In this document: in pieces, positions 37,393-45,983 of the stretch
How positions within the stretch are numbered: the stretch's first letter is position 1
Layout of the letters: every line of letters begins with the position of its first letter
Origin: Motilimonas pumila
GTDB lineage: Bacteria > Pseudomonadota > Gammaproteobacteria > Enterobacterales > CBDFNC01
DNA: 59,877 bases
Direction: 5' to 3'
NCBI RefSeq assembly: GCF_003596335.1
Contig: NZ_QZCH01000025.1
Coordinates: forward strand, 1 to 59,877
Program-made: the position numbers and the translations under genes
Notes under the pieces: generated by a model
What the model saw: the letters and a program-made list of their open reading frames with translations, nothing else
Databases searched by the model: none
Told to the model about the DNA's origin: nothing

Positions 37393-38766
37393 TTAGGCTT
37401 CATCTGCGGTGCTAGTTGGCGCCGCACTTGTTGACTGAGCAGTGCCATAGCTCAACAACGTAAGCAATATAACGGCGATAAAGAGAGGTAACACCCACAC
37501 CAAAAATGGGTACAAATCCCAATGGTAGCGTTGTAATTCTGCTAAGTATTTAAAGCCAGTAAAACGATTTAAATCACACTGCATAGCCCCTGCGAAAGCG
37601 CCAATTAAACTGACCAAGCAAGAGTAACCAGCAATCGCGCCAAAGACACTGCCTTTCAAGTACTGCCAGCGTTCACCACCTAACTGCAAAATAACCGGCA
37701 GGCCAATGGCAAACAGCGGCACCAATGGCAATAAGTAGCGCGGACCATATTGACAGGTGCCTAGAGTCTCAATATTGAGCAGGTAAGCCATGTGCAATAA
37801 AGTGGCAAGTAAAATAAACACCTTCACTCGCGTTAAGTTGCGGGGTAAAAACCAGACGCCAATAAAACCTAACGTTATTATTGGGCTGTATTTCCAGATG
37901 CTTAAGCCACCATTGCCCCAATAGGCGTTAAGGTGATGGCTAAATTGTTGCCAGCTAAAGTTGAAAAAGGTGTCGGCGTAATTACCTGCCACATTAGCTT
38001 GCGTCAGGGGATTGCCAAAATAATGGTAATTATAAAGCGCGAGAGGCAGCAGCCCTAATATAAAGCCAACGCCATTACTGGCGATTGTACGCAGGTTTAA
38101 CGACGCAAAGATGTAGCAGCCAAATGCCACGACCAAAAGCGCGGGTAGCATGGAGGTAAAGACAATTAGGCCAGCAAACATCCCGCTCAGAATACCCCAA
38201 TATACGTTATTGCCTTGATACACTAAGTGGTTTTTTTCTGCTGCCGCGAGGGCAAACAGTAATAAGCTTGTGGCCAGAATATCGTGGTGAGAAATCCCCG
38301 CAAAGACAAGCCAATGGCTGGCAAGTCCTGCGCTAAGCACGGCGGATAAAGCATAAATTTGCTTAAAGCCCCAAAGCAGCATGAGCCGGTAAAGGCAGGT
38401 CAGCGCCAATGCCGCAAGCAGAGACGTGGATAGCCAAGTGACCCAAGAAGCGGCTTGATCATAGTTATTCTCATAGCTGATACCGAGGTTTTTTAAGACC
38501 CAATACGGCACCGCAGCGATGGCAAATTGACCCGGTTGTTTTGCCGGTAAAATACCTTTTTCGGCATAAAAAGTATCGCCACGAGGAGTTAAAATATCCA
38601 GTGGGCTGTGACCTAGGGTATAAGTCTGGTAACTAACAATGGCATCGACGCCCATCTGCTGAAGCGTAAAAGCGCGTTGGTCATTGAGGTTGATAGTGAT
38701 ACCGGTGGCTAACCAAAGGATCAAGAAAACCCATAGGCTGTGAAGTCGGCTTAGTCCGTTAAGCAT
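37393..38766 (-). CDS. Polytopic membrane protein, probable glycosyltransferase
   Basis: 457 residues with about eleven hydrophobic helices. An early periplasmic loop (PRGDTFYAEKGILPAKQPGQF) carries acidic residues, and GPRYLLPLVPLFAIG is a late motif common to GT-C glycosyltransferases (GT39/ArnT relatives). I infer a lipid-linked sugar transferase; the acceptor is unknown. AAAAGGA lies upstream of the ATG. Monocistronic, divergent from the hemerythrin gene. Confidence 0.65.
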   Translation of the reverse strand: MLNGLSRLHSLWVFLILWLATGITINLNDQRAFTLQQMGVDAIVSYQTYTLGHSPLDILTPRGDTFYAEKGILPAKQPGQFAIAAVPYWVLKNLGISYENNYDQAASWVTWLSTSLLAALALTCLYRLMLLWGFKQIYALSAVLSAGLASHWLVFAGISHHDILATSLLLFALAAAEKNHLVYQGNNVYWGILSGMFAGLIVFTSMLPALLVVAFGCYIFASLNLRTIASNGVGFILGLLPLALYNYHYFGNPLTQANVAGNYADTFFNFSWQQFSHHLNAYWGNGGLSIWKYSPIITLGFIGVWFLPRNLTRVKVFILLATLLHMAYLLNIETLGTCQYGPRYLLPLVPLFAIGLPVILQLGGERWQYLKGSVFGAIAGYSCLVSLIGAFAGAMQCDLNRFTGFKYLAELQRYHWDLYPFLVWVLPLFIAVILLTLLSYGTAQSTSAAPTSTADEA

Positions 38767-38994
38767 GATACATATCCTTTTAAACAGCTAACCTCCTGTC
38801 AGCTGGTGACGGGCATGCTAACTGAAAAGTATATTCAGGTTAAGGCATTAGGTTTTTTTTGGTGATAATGGTAACTAAAAAAGTATCGCCGGTTGACTTT
38901 TATTTTATATTGTTAATGCTTTTGATTGGTATCAATATGGCGGTTTGCTTAATTTGCGAGACTGATATCTTTGCTTATTATCAGGGAAGGGCCA

Positions 38995-39449
38995 TGGCGA
39001 AGTTTATTTGGCACGTTAGTTTAAATACCGGTATCGATGTTATTGACGAGCAGCATCGGCGCATCATGCTTCATATCAATGATCTTCATCAAGCGGTGGA
39101 AACGGCCGATCAAAGTGCCATTGGCAATGTATTAGACGAATTAGTGGACTACACCTTGTCACACTTTGCATTTGAAGAAGGGCTAATGGCACAAGCCAAT
39201 TACCCTATGTTAGAGCCACACAAGCAAGTGCACCAGCAATTTATAAATAAGGTCGAGAATTTTAAGCTGCGATTTTTGCAAGGGGAAGACGTTAGCCAGG
39301 AGTTGTTGACGATGTTACACCGTTGGCTCATCAACCATATTCAAAATGAAGACGCTGACTATGTTAAAAGCGTCAATGACAATATTGTGCAACAAGGTCA
39401 AGGCTTAGCGGCAAAAAACACGTCTTGGTTAAAGCGTTTATTTGCTTAA
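38995..39449 (+). CDS. Bacteriohemerythrin
   Basis: 151-residue di-iron oxygen-binding protein. Iron ligands are in FIWHVSLNTG, IDEQHRRIM, LSHFAFEE, HKQVHQQF and NHIQNEDADY, the full hemerythrin pattern. ATG 38995 has GGGAAGG upstream and gives the normal length. The same frame is open upstream to ATG 38868 and would add a 42-residue N-terminus with one hydrophobic helix (FYFILLMLLIGINMAVCLIC), so a membrane-anchored form cannot be excluded. Role in oxygen sensing or storage. Confidence 0.88.
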
Positions 39450-39471
39450 ACATGGGGAGTTAGGTCATGTT

Positions 39472-40020
39472 TTATACCGCGAGTACGGTTTGAGGCAAGC
39501 GTTCAGTGGCTATCTGTTGCAGTAAAAATGTCTCACGCTCGACCGATAAACCTTTTTTATTACTGCTTGCTATAGTGGCCTGGTTGTGGGCAATGGCTTG
39601 GTGTATATCGACCCATACTGCACTCATGCCATTATTGACTTCGTAGTCTTCTAATTTTGCTGCTCCAAGGGTGTCATCAATCTCGCAGGTATAGCAGTAA
39701 GACAACATATGCAGAGTATCGTGATCGGGTTTGTACCAAGGTCGATACTCTTCATACATACCGAAGGCTTGAATGTTACGAATACCTGTTGCGCCGGTTT
39801 CTTCCATTAGCTCTCGGCATAAGCCTTGTTGCGGGCTTTCTGATGAGTCTAATCCGCCCCCAGGTAAAGTGTAATCTTGATATCTCTGGGTATACATCAA
39901 AAGGATTTTTTGACCTTTCAAAACGATGGCTCGAGCAGCTATGCGCTTAAGTATTTTGCCGTGTTCAGCGGCAACATCAGGGTGGACGGTAGAGCGTAAC
40001 AAGCGCATGAAAGGTTCCAT
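39472..40020 (-). CDS. Nudix hydrolase
   Basis: 182-residue cytosolic pyrophosphatase. The Nudix box is perfect: G55-x5-E61-x7-R69-E70-L-M-E73-E74-T-G76 (LPGGGLDSSES region). Substrate not predictable, but an ARNAKILLMY-like strand and a tyrosine-rich loop EYRPWYKPDHD precede the second half. ATG 40020 is preferred to the TTG before it. Confidence 0.9.
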   Translation of the reverse strand: MEPFMRLLRSTVHPDVAAEHGKILKRIAARAIVLKGQKILLMYTQRYQDYTLPGGGLDSSESPQQGLCRELMEETGATGIRNIQAFGMYEEYRPWYKPDHDTLHMLSYCYTCEIDDTLGAAKLEDYEVNNGMSAVWVDIHQAIAHNQATIASSNKKGLSVERETFLLQQIATERLPQTVLAV

Positions 40021-40241
40021 CAAATATCAAAACGCGCATTATACAAAAGCCTATGGGAATTGCCGCTTATTTCTGGGGGGGTAAGGTATTTGCGTGCTAA
40101 ATAAGCAAGTGAGTAAATCCCATATGTTTTAAAAAGTAGGGTAAAAAATTTCTCATGCCTTATGCTTACCTATGGTTAATAAAGTATGATGGAAAGCTAA
40201 TGAATGGAATCGATATCTTAGGCAAGCATAAGGATTAAGCC

Positions 40242-40922
40242 ATGCCCAACAGCATCAAAATGATCGTCAGCTTAGTGTTGGCTTGCACGTCACTGAATAC
40301 TCAAGCCAGTGAGTTAGAGCAGTATTTCAATACCCAGCAAGTCCGCAGTGATATTCAGTCTACTTACGGCGAGCAAGCGATAAACCGAATCGACGAGTTA
40401 ATCGACACCCTCAATAACTCTAAAGAGTTATCAGACAAAGCAAAACTGGCGCAAGTGAATGATTTCTTCAATAGTCTCATTTTCACTTCTGATCAAAAGT
40501 TGTGGGGCAAAGAGGATTACTGGGCTTCTCCGGTAGAGTTTGTAGGAGCAAAAGGCGGTGACTGCGAAGATTATGCTATTGCTAAGTACTACAGCTTGAT
40601 GGAGCTAGGGTTTGCAGAAAAGCAATTGCGCTTGGTGTACGTGAAAGCGGTGGAGTTTGACCAGTTTCATATGGTATTAGCCTTTTACCCAAGCCGACGC
40701 GCAAACCCACTTATTTTGGATAATATCAAAACTGATATTATTGCCGCCTCTCGTCGTAAAGACCTCTTGCCTGTTTACAGTTTCAATGCTCAGCATTTGT
40801 GGCTGATGGGCAAAGCAAAAAGCGGTGAGCCAGTGGGAGACGCGGAACGTTTGGCAGAGTGGAAAAGCGTGCGAACTCGATTTGCCAGCAGTGAATTAAA
40901 ATCGCCGCGCCGCGCGTTGTAG
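40242..40922 (+). CDS. lapG: LapG-type periplasmic transglutaminase-like cysteine protease
   Basis: 226-residue protein with a signal peptide (about 1-22, TQASE). The bacterial transglutaminase-like catalytic triad is Cys108 in KGGDCEDYAIAKY, His143 in FDQFHMVLAFY and Asp160 in LILDNIK; the WGKEDYWASPVEF segment before the cysteine is also typical. LapG cleaves the N-terminal anchor of giant adhesins and is held inactive by the periplasmic domain of LapD when c-di-GMP is high. No full LapD or adhesin is in the window, but a separate LapD-like periplasmic domain protein is coded at 43769-44308. Confidence 0.9.
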   Translation: MPNSIKMIVSLVLACTSLNTQASELEQYFNTQQVRSDIQSTYGEQAINRIDELIDTLNNSKELSDKAKLAQVNDFFNSLIFTSDQKLWGKEDYWASPVEFVGAKGGDCEDYAIAKYYSLMELGFAEKQLRLVYVKAVEFDQFHMVLAFYPSRRANPLILDNIKTDIIAASRRKDLLPVYSFNAQHLWLMGKAKSGEPVGDAERLAEWKSVRTRFASSELKSPRRAL

Positions 40923-41161
40923 TTAACGAAATCGTCAAGGTTTTTATAACGCAATAAACTAACATCTAATTTTTTATGTTTATTTATCTTTTTTATATTT
41001 ATTATTGAGTATGCGATCAAGTAGCTAGGAATTTTTTCCGGTTAATACTATATTTCAAAGTCGTTTTGGCTAGTGCACCGAACTTTATTGGATATATTTT
41101 TTCTAACACTTAGTCGGTCCATGAAGCTGTTGTGTTTTGTTGATTTTATAAAGGAAAAAGA

Positions 41162-41605
41162 ATGAAAGGCCAAATTCTTGAGTTTGATGAGTCGAGTCGT
41201 AGTGGAACTATCTCTGGTGAAGACGGCAGTCGATATACTCTAGCGGTAGACGATTGGAAAGGAAATGCACTACCAAAGACGGGACAAAAAGTGGATTTCA
41301 ATGCTGAAGGGGATAAAGCTCAAGCAGTATATTTAGACACAGTATCTGGCAGCACTTCATCGAAGAAAATAGCCGCAGCATTATTTGCATTTTTCCTTGG
41401 CGCATTTGGCGCCCATAAGTTTTATTTAGGTTACACCAAGCAAGGTGTGATTATGTTATTAACTTTTATTTTCGGTTTTATTCTATTAGGCATTCCTTCT
41501 ATGGTTATTGGCGTGATTGCTTTTATAGAATTCATTTTGTACCTAGTGAAATCAGATGAAGAGTTTGAGCAAACTTACGTGCAGGGAGAAAAAGGTTGGT
41601 TTTAA
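41162..41605 (+). CDS. TM2-domain membrane protein with N-terminal OB-like domain
   Basis: 147 residues. The first 60 form a small beta-rich domain like a cold-shock/OB fold (GQILEFDESSRSGTISGEDG, VDFNAEGDKAQAVYL). The rest is a TM2 domain: two or three helices with FLGAFGAHKFYLGYTKQG, the DRF-like turn replaced by HKF. This pairing of a cytosolic nucleic-acid-type domain with TM2 occurs in other bacteria; function unknown. AAAGGAAAAAG precedes the ATG. Confidence 0.85.
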   Translation: MKGQILEFDESSRSGTISGEDGSRYTLAVDDWKGNALPKTGQKVDFNAEGDKAQAVYLDTVSGSTSSKKIAAALFAFFLGAFGAHKFYLGYTKQGVIMLLTFIFGFILLGIPSMVIGVIAFIEFILYLVKSDEEFEQTYVQGEKGWF

Positions 41606-41637
41606 CTTGAATTAACCTTTGAGTGGCCTTGAACCAT

Positions 41638-41664
41638 AGCCAAGCTCATTTGCTTGGCTTTTTT
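41638..41664 (+). terminator. Intrinsic terminator after the TM2 gene
   Basis: AGCCAAGC / GCTTGGCT stem with 6-base loop and T run. Confidence 0.85.
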
Positions 41665-41707
41665 GTGCTTGTTTACTGTGTGTGGTTGCAATTAATTAGG
41701 GTGGAAA

Positions 41708-42625
41708 GTGAATAGTTTATTTAGGCGCACATTTTATCGTTGCATGTTTTTCACGCCGTGGCTATTGACGGCAAGCGCGATGGCGAACGATCAGAGTCGA
41801 GTCGACAGTCCGCCATCCTTTACGCAAGTGCTTCCACAAGTAAAAACCTTGCAAGGGCAAGTGCAAGGGCAAATTAGTTTAGCGGTGATGGCTAGCGACG
41901 GGGCTTGGCTTTGGCATTATCAAGGACAGACAAGTGTCGCACTAATGAGCACCTTTAAGCCTTTTGCGTGCGCTAAGCTATTGAATGACTTTGAGCAAGG
42001 CCGAGTATCCAAGGAGCATAAGGTGATGGTAGAGGCTGATACGTTACAAGCGTATTCGCCCGTCGCTAAAGACTGGCTTAATCAAGCTGTCAGTTACCAA
42101 CAAGCTTGCGAAGCTACCTTGCGCACCAGTGACAATACTGCCGCTAATATTGTGCTTGAGGGCATTGGGGGCCCTCAAGGCTTGACGGGTTTTTTCCGTG
42201 ATATTGGCGATAACCGCAGTCGTTTAGATGATATTGAGCCCAAGCTTAATCAGGTTGCGCTTGGGGAAACCAATAATACCAGCCATGCCATCGCCCTGGT
42301 GCAAAGTCTACAGCGGCTTACTTTTGGGCGTGTTCTGACCACCGGCTCTCAAGAACAATTATTAACATGGATGAAAGCGAACCAAGTCAGTGATAACTTA
42401 CTTCGCGCCAGTTTACCGGAAGGCTGGCGTATTGCAGACCGCTCAGGTGCTGGTAAGCAAGGTGATCGCGGCATCATTGCGGTGGTGTGGCCGGATAATA
42501 CGGGTGGCTACAGTCAACCTGTGATTATGGCTATTTACATTCAACACGCCAAGGCGGATATGGCGCAGTTAGACCAAGCGATTGCGGCAATAGGGGCATC
42601 ATTGTTTAACGTGATGTTAAATTAA
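41708..42625 (+). CDS. Class A beta-lactamase, CARB/PSE-like
   Basis: 305-residue serine beta-lactamase with signal peptide (about 1-26). Catalytic S81-TFK84, S141-D-N143, general base E177 in RLDDIEPKLN (Ambler 166), and R245-S-G in place of K-T-G (Ambler 234-236). The RSG triad and long matching stretches (STFK..ACAKLL, SDNTAAN, ADRSGAG, AVVW) place it with carbenicillin-hydrolysing CARB enzymes. It is expected to hydrolyse penicillins in the periplasm. Starts at GTG 41708 behind AGGGTGG. No integron, transposon or LysR/AmpR neighbour is visible, so it looks like a resident chromosomal gene. Confidence 0.93.
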   Translation: MNSLFRRTFYRCMFFTPWLLTASAMANDQSRVDSPPSFTQVLPQVKTLQGQVQGQISLAVMASDGAWLWHYQGQTSVALMSTFKPFACAKLLNDFEQGRVSKEHKVMVEADTLQAYSPVAKDWLNQAVSYQQACEATLRTSDNTAANIVLEGIGGPQGLTGFFRDIGDNRSRLDDIEPKLNQVALGETNNTSHAIALVQSLQRLTFGRVLTTGSQEQLLTWMKANQVSDNLLRASLPEGWRIADRSGAGKQGDRGIIAVVWPDNTGGYSQPVIMAIYIQHAKADMAQLDQAIAAIGASLFNVMLN

Positions 42626-42704
42626 TGCCAAGTCAAAGCGACATGCGCTTTTTGCAGCAGCTTACGCTGCTGCTTTAATTACCTACTGCATTCCCGACTC
42701 ATTA

Positions 42705-43769
42705 TTATTCAGCTTTCTTTTGGGTTTGGCTTTTAAGCTTGGTCGATTTGAGGTTATTTGGCTCGGGTATCAAAGGTATTACCGCAGGGTGAAGGGGGAT
42801 CACAAGGGCATTTCCTGTCATATGAGCAGGAGTGCGAAAGATGTTAGCGTACGCCGTAATGTTTTTACCAAAGCTGCGCTCTTGTTGAAAGACCGCTTTA
42901 ACCACAGCTTCAACGTAGGCAGTAGGTACATCTGCTCGGGTGATTAAGTTTGCCGAAAACGCTAAGCTTTCAGTGGCTTTTTTATTTCCTCGGTACAATC
43001 TACCAGGAATTTTGCCTGACATAATGTAGGGGGGCAATTTGCCATTCTCATCAGCTACCACTTCTGGGTTGATGGGGACGAAGGAAATGTCACAGCGTTT
43101 ACTGGTCTGGTTCACCAGGCGATTGGGGTGTCCCATGATGGCTGCATAAGCATCAATTTCGCCAAGACATAGGCTTTCCAAAGCGTCCCAATTACTCTCT
43201 TGTAATAATTTAGGAGGGGTAGTCCAATTTTTAACTGATCCAATCAGGCGACGCAATGACTGGTTTGTACCTGACTCTTGGTGATCGATATTCAAGGCTG
43301 TGCCACTTAAATCAATCGCTTGCTCTATGCCAGTCCCTGCCGCCGTAACGATAGTTAAAGGCTCAGCATGGGTGGCAATAACCCCTTTAAGGCGACTTGG
43401 GTATTGTTTGTGAGCTAAATAGAGTATGTCTGATTGAACAATAGCAAAATCGACTTCACCTGCTAACAGCAGTGCCAGGTTTTCTGCTGAACCGTCGGTA
43501 GGGATCGCGCCGCAGCGCAGCCCATGTAGGCTTTTATTTGCGCTAGTTAGGCGACAAATTTCACTGGCAACTTGAAAGTAGATGGCTTTATCAGAGCCTG
43601 ATGCGATGGTAATGACTTCGCGCATAGGCGCAGGAGAGTCGGCGGCAACGCTATGGCTTTTTGCCGTAGTGACTTCTGCGGCAGTGTCTTCAGCCGCAGT
43701 GGGGCTCAGGCTAACAAAACCGAGTATTAAAGCGATAAACGGGGCAGAAAAAGAACAGATGTTTTTCAT
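42705..43769 (-). CDS. TAXI-family periplasmic solute-binding protein
   Basis: 354-residue TAXI (TRAP-associated extracytoplasmic immunogenic) protein with signal peptide (1-26) and a low-complexity linker to about residue 50. TIASGSDKAIYFQVASEIC and PTDGSAENLALLLAGEVDFAIVQSDI are the family signature. No TRAP membrane subunits (DctQM fusion) are anywhere in the window. Its ATG overlaps the stop of the upstream LapD-domain gene as TAATG, so the two are translationally coupled. That points to a sensing role with this partner rather than transport (inference). The Lys-rich C-terminus (KSTKLKSQTQKK) is unusual. Confidence 0.88.
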   Translation of the reverse strand: MKNICSFSAPFIALILGFVSLSPTAAEDTAAEVTTAKSHSVAADSPAPMREVITIASGSDKAIYFQVASEICRLTSANKSLHGLRCGAIPTDGSAENLALLLAGEVDFAIVQSDILYLAHKQYPSRLKGVIATHAEPLTIVTAAGTGIEQAIDLSGTALNIDHQESGTNQSLRRLIGSVKNWTTPPKLLQESNWDALESLCLGEIDAYAAIMGHPNRLVNQTSKRCDISFVPINPEVVADENGKLPPYIMSGKIPGRLYRGNKKATESLAFSANLITRADVPTAYVEAVVKAVFQQERSFGKNITAYANIFRTPAHMTGNALVIPLHPAVIPLIPEPNNLKSTKLKSQTQKKAE

Positions 43770-44308
43770 TATTTTTCCTTTTTAGCTGCGTAAATAACAA
43801 GTTTCACTTGCAACGCCCAAGCTGTCAGCATTAATAACAGGTACATAAGAAAGCGATCGGTAAGCACTTGCCACATCGCCTTATAAAGATGGTGTTGATG
43901 GCTTGATACTTTAAGATCTCCAAGAATGTTCCAGCCGTCAGTCATTTCCATGGTGCGATGCATTTCTGGGGGCGGAAATAATTGTCCTAACCATTCAGGG
44001 TAAGCAATATGTGGCTCAGCAAAAGCGCGCTCGAAAACTAATTCGCCGTCTAAATCATAAAGGCTGACGCTTTGCAGCACGCTACCATCAAACATGGCGT
44101 TAATAATTGTTTCGGCCATGACGACATCGCCGCCCAATAAGGTGTTTTGCAAAATTAAGCCAAGGGCGGTCAGCGATGATTCCATATTCTGCTGAAATTG
44201 CAGTGTAAGTTGATCAGCAAGGCTGGCACCTTGCAGATAAAATAGCCCAGCAAACAAGGCTATATTTATGATGGCCAGCACGAGGCTGACTCCCAGCAAT
44301 CTAAGCAT
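43769..44308 (-). CDS. Free-standing LapD/MoxY-type periplasmic domain membrane protein
   Basis: 179 residues: TM1 (about 4-24), a periplasmic domain (about 28-150) and TM2 (about 153-172), then only KKEK in the cytosol. The periplasmic part follows the N-terminal domain of LapD: helix with SSLTALGLIL, AMFDGSVLQSVSLYDLDGEL, YPEWLGQLF, and TDGWNILGDLKVSSHQHHLYKAMW. Trp126 matches the LapD tryptophan (W125 in Pseudomonas) that contacts LapG. HAMP, GGDEF and EAL domains of LapD are missing and no remnants follow, since the next ORF overlaps the stop. AAGGAAAATGAA precedes the ATG. Identification rests on my recall of the LapD sequence. Confidence 0.72.
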   Translation of the reverse strand: MLRLLGVSLVLAIINIALFAGLFYLQGASLADQLTLQFQQNMESSLTALGLILQNTLLGGDVVMAETIINAMFDGSVLQSVSLYDLDGELVFERAFAEPHIAYPEWLGQLFPPPEMHRTMEMTDGWNILGDLKVSSHQHHLYKAMWQVLTDRFLMYLLLMLTAWALQVKLVIYAAKKEK

Positions 44309-44487
44309 TTCATTTTCCTTGATTGAATCGGCTTAAAAAGTATGGTGTAAAAACCAATTTAATCATGCCTATGTATTAACAATTTCGCTAGTTGTCTTAG
44401 GTTTACTGCGTGAGAAGTGTGGGCTTGTCACGACTATGGTCATGATTTCACCCACTGAAGGTGCAGAATGCTTGTCGCTAGAGGAGG

Positions 44488-44826
44488 CTATTTTTTGTTC
44501 ATCATGTCCCGTAAATTGGCAAACGGGTTACTTGTTGCTGCCTCGTGTTTAAGGTCTTCACCGGCTTGTACCGTCGAGCCATACTCCCGTGCTTCGGTAT
44601 ATTTTGCGTGTTCGTTATCATGACAATACAAGCATAACAGTTCCCAGTTGGAACCATCTTCTGGGTTGTTATTATGGTCATGATCAATGTGGTGAACGGT
44701 CAGTTCACGCAGGTTAGAAAAGCTAAATTCACGGGCGCAGCGGCCGCAAATCCAGGGAAATAATTTCAGCGCTTTGTCACGATAGCCTTGCTCTAATGAA
44801 GCGTAATTAGCGGGGATATATGCCAT
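44488..44826 (-). CDS. yajD: YajD-like HNH nuclease
   Basis: 112-residue small HNH protein. Zinc-ribbon cysteines lie in WICGRCAREF and LLCLYCHDNEH; the HNH core is ELTVHHIDHDHNNNPEDGSNWELL. Length and order match YajD family proteins, whose role is not established. AAGGATTT precedes the ATG. Monocistronic. Confidence 0.88.
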   Translation of the reverse strand: MAYIPANYASLEQGYRDKALKLFPWICGRCAREFSFSNLRELTVHHIDHDHNNNPEDGSNWELLCLYCHDNEHAKYTEAREYGSTVQAGEDLKHEAATSNPFANLRDMMNKK

Positions 44827-44948
44827 GGTATTAAATCCTTGAGGTTTTCTGCAAGTATACCATTGCCTTTCATTGGGGTTGAATCATCTTAACGATTACG
44901 GGTTATGTTATTTACTTAACAGCATCTTACAGCTGACTAAGGTAGGTT

Positions 44949-45452
44949 ATGCCTTTCGACAGGAAATGGATAACCATGATTAAATTTATATTAATGACCG
45001 CAGTAGCCTTGCTGTTATATGTCACGGTATTTAAAGCAGATAGCATGCCTAGGTTACCACTGGATTTATATCAAGCCAGTAGCGGAGAAACACGCAAGGG
45101 GTTAAATGCTGGGCAATGCCTGAGTGACCAATGCGTGGTGATATTTGTGGCGCCTTGGTGTCCTACGTGCCATAAGCTGACGCCTATGATGAATGAACTT
45201 GCCGCTCAGTTAAAAGCAGAAGGCATTGATACCCAAGTGGTGATTGGAAAAGACGATATGGCTGAAGTTAAGCAATACGCAGGGCGATTTGATTTTGCGG
45301 TCTTCACCGATCCTGAAGGGCAATCATTTAAGCAAGTTGGCTTAAAAGGCGTGCCGGCGTTTTATGCTGTGAATCGAAGTGGTGATATTAAAGCTTCGAT
45401 TGAGGGTGGATACCCAGAAGTGGCGCGACTGAGAAAAGCGCTGAAAATATAA
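44949..45452 (+). CDS. Membrane-anchored thioredoxin-fold protein
   Basis: 167 residues. An uncleaved signal anchor (about 11-29) is followed by a thioredoxin-like domain with active site APWCPTCHK (C71, C74) and the cis-proline loop KGVPAFYAV. Faces the periplasm; a disulfide reductase or isomerase role is likely. Start is ATG 44949 with AAGG upstream, or ATG 44976 with AGGAAATGG. A hairpin after the stop points the other way (see 45451-45483). Confidence 0.82.
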   Translation: MPFDRKWITMIKFILMTAVALLLYVTVFKADSMPRLPLDLYQASSGETRKGLNAGQCLSDQCVVIFVAPWCPTCHKLTPMMNELAAQLKAEGIDTQVVIGKDDMAEVKQYAGRFDFAVFTDPEGQSFKQVGLKGVPAFYAVNRSGDIKASIEGGYPEVARLRKALKI

Positions 45453-45483
45453 AAAATACGCTCATGGATTAAGATGAGCGTAT
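45451..45483 (-). terminator. Intrinsic terminator for the minus-strand gene
   Basis: ATACGCTCAT / ATGAGCGTAT stem; on the minus strand a run of six T follows. It lies between the thioredoxin-like and the hypothetical gene and may serve both. Confidence 0.8.
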
Positions 45484-45515
45484 CAATAGCTTTTTGTGTC
45501 ATCTATGGCTAAGGA

Positions 45516-45851
45516 CTAACTGAGCCTTTTTCTTTCCATGCATTTTTCGGTGATGATGACGTTTTCAATGGCGCCGTATTTAGATTTGGCACCGGCCTTG
45601 TACGTTTCAATCATATCTTCAATGTCTAACAAGTTTTCTGACTCTAGTACTTCAATCATGATGTCTCTGGCAAGACCGGTTGATTGCAGTGAAGTGATAG
45701 AGACGGTTTTTAAGTGTTGGCTTAAATGCTTAACATGAGGAGAGGTAAGCTTTTCTCTTTGAGCTTTAGAAAGCTCGTAATACTCCTTGTTTACGTTAAC
45801 AAATAAGAGCACAACGTAGATCCGTTTCTCGGGTTTTTCTGCTGGGTCCAT
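45516..45851 (-). CDS. Conserved hypothetical protein, 111 aa
   Basis: Soluble protein starting MDPAEKPEKRIYVVLLFVNV. I chose ATG 45851 because AAGGTGG lies just upstream; the open frame extends 25 codons further with no site. It has alternating strands and helices (YVVLLFVNV, KTVSITSLQSTGL, DIMIEVLES, ENLLDIEDMIETYK, IENVIITEK), which suggests a ferredoxin-like alpha/beta fold such as dimeric stress proteins. I do not recognise the family. Confidence 0.6.
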   Translation of the reverse strand: MDPAEKPEKRIYVVLLFVNVNKEYYELSKAQREKLTSPHVKHLSQHLKTVSITSLQSTGLARDIMIEVLESENLLDIEDMIETYKAGAKSKYGAIENVIITEKCMERKRLS

Positions 45852-45983
45852 AATATCCACCTTTATTGCACAATTTGGTTGGCAAGCGGTCAGTGTATGG
45901 AAACAAATAAGCGCGCAGTTTGGCAAAACCCTCCGGGTGGACGTTACTCGGAGGATCTATAAAGTATAGTATTATATATCGAT

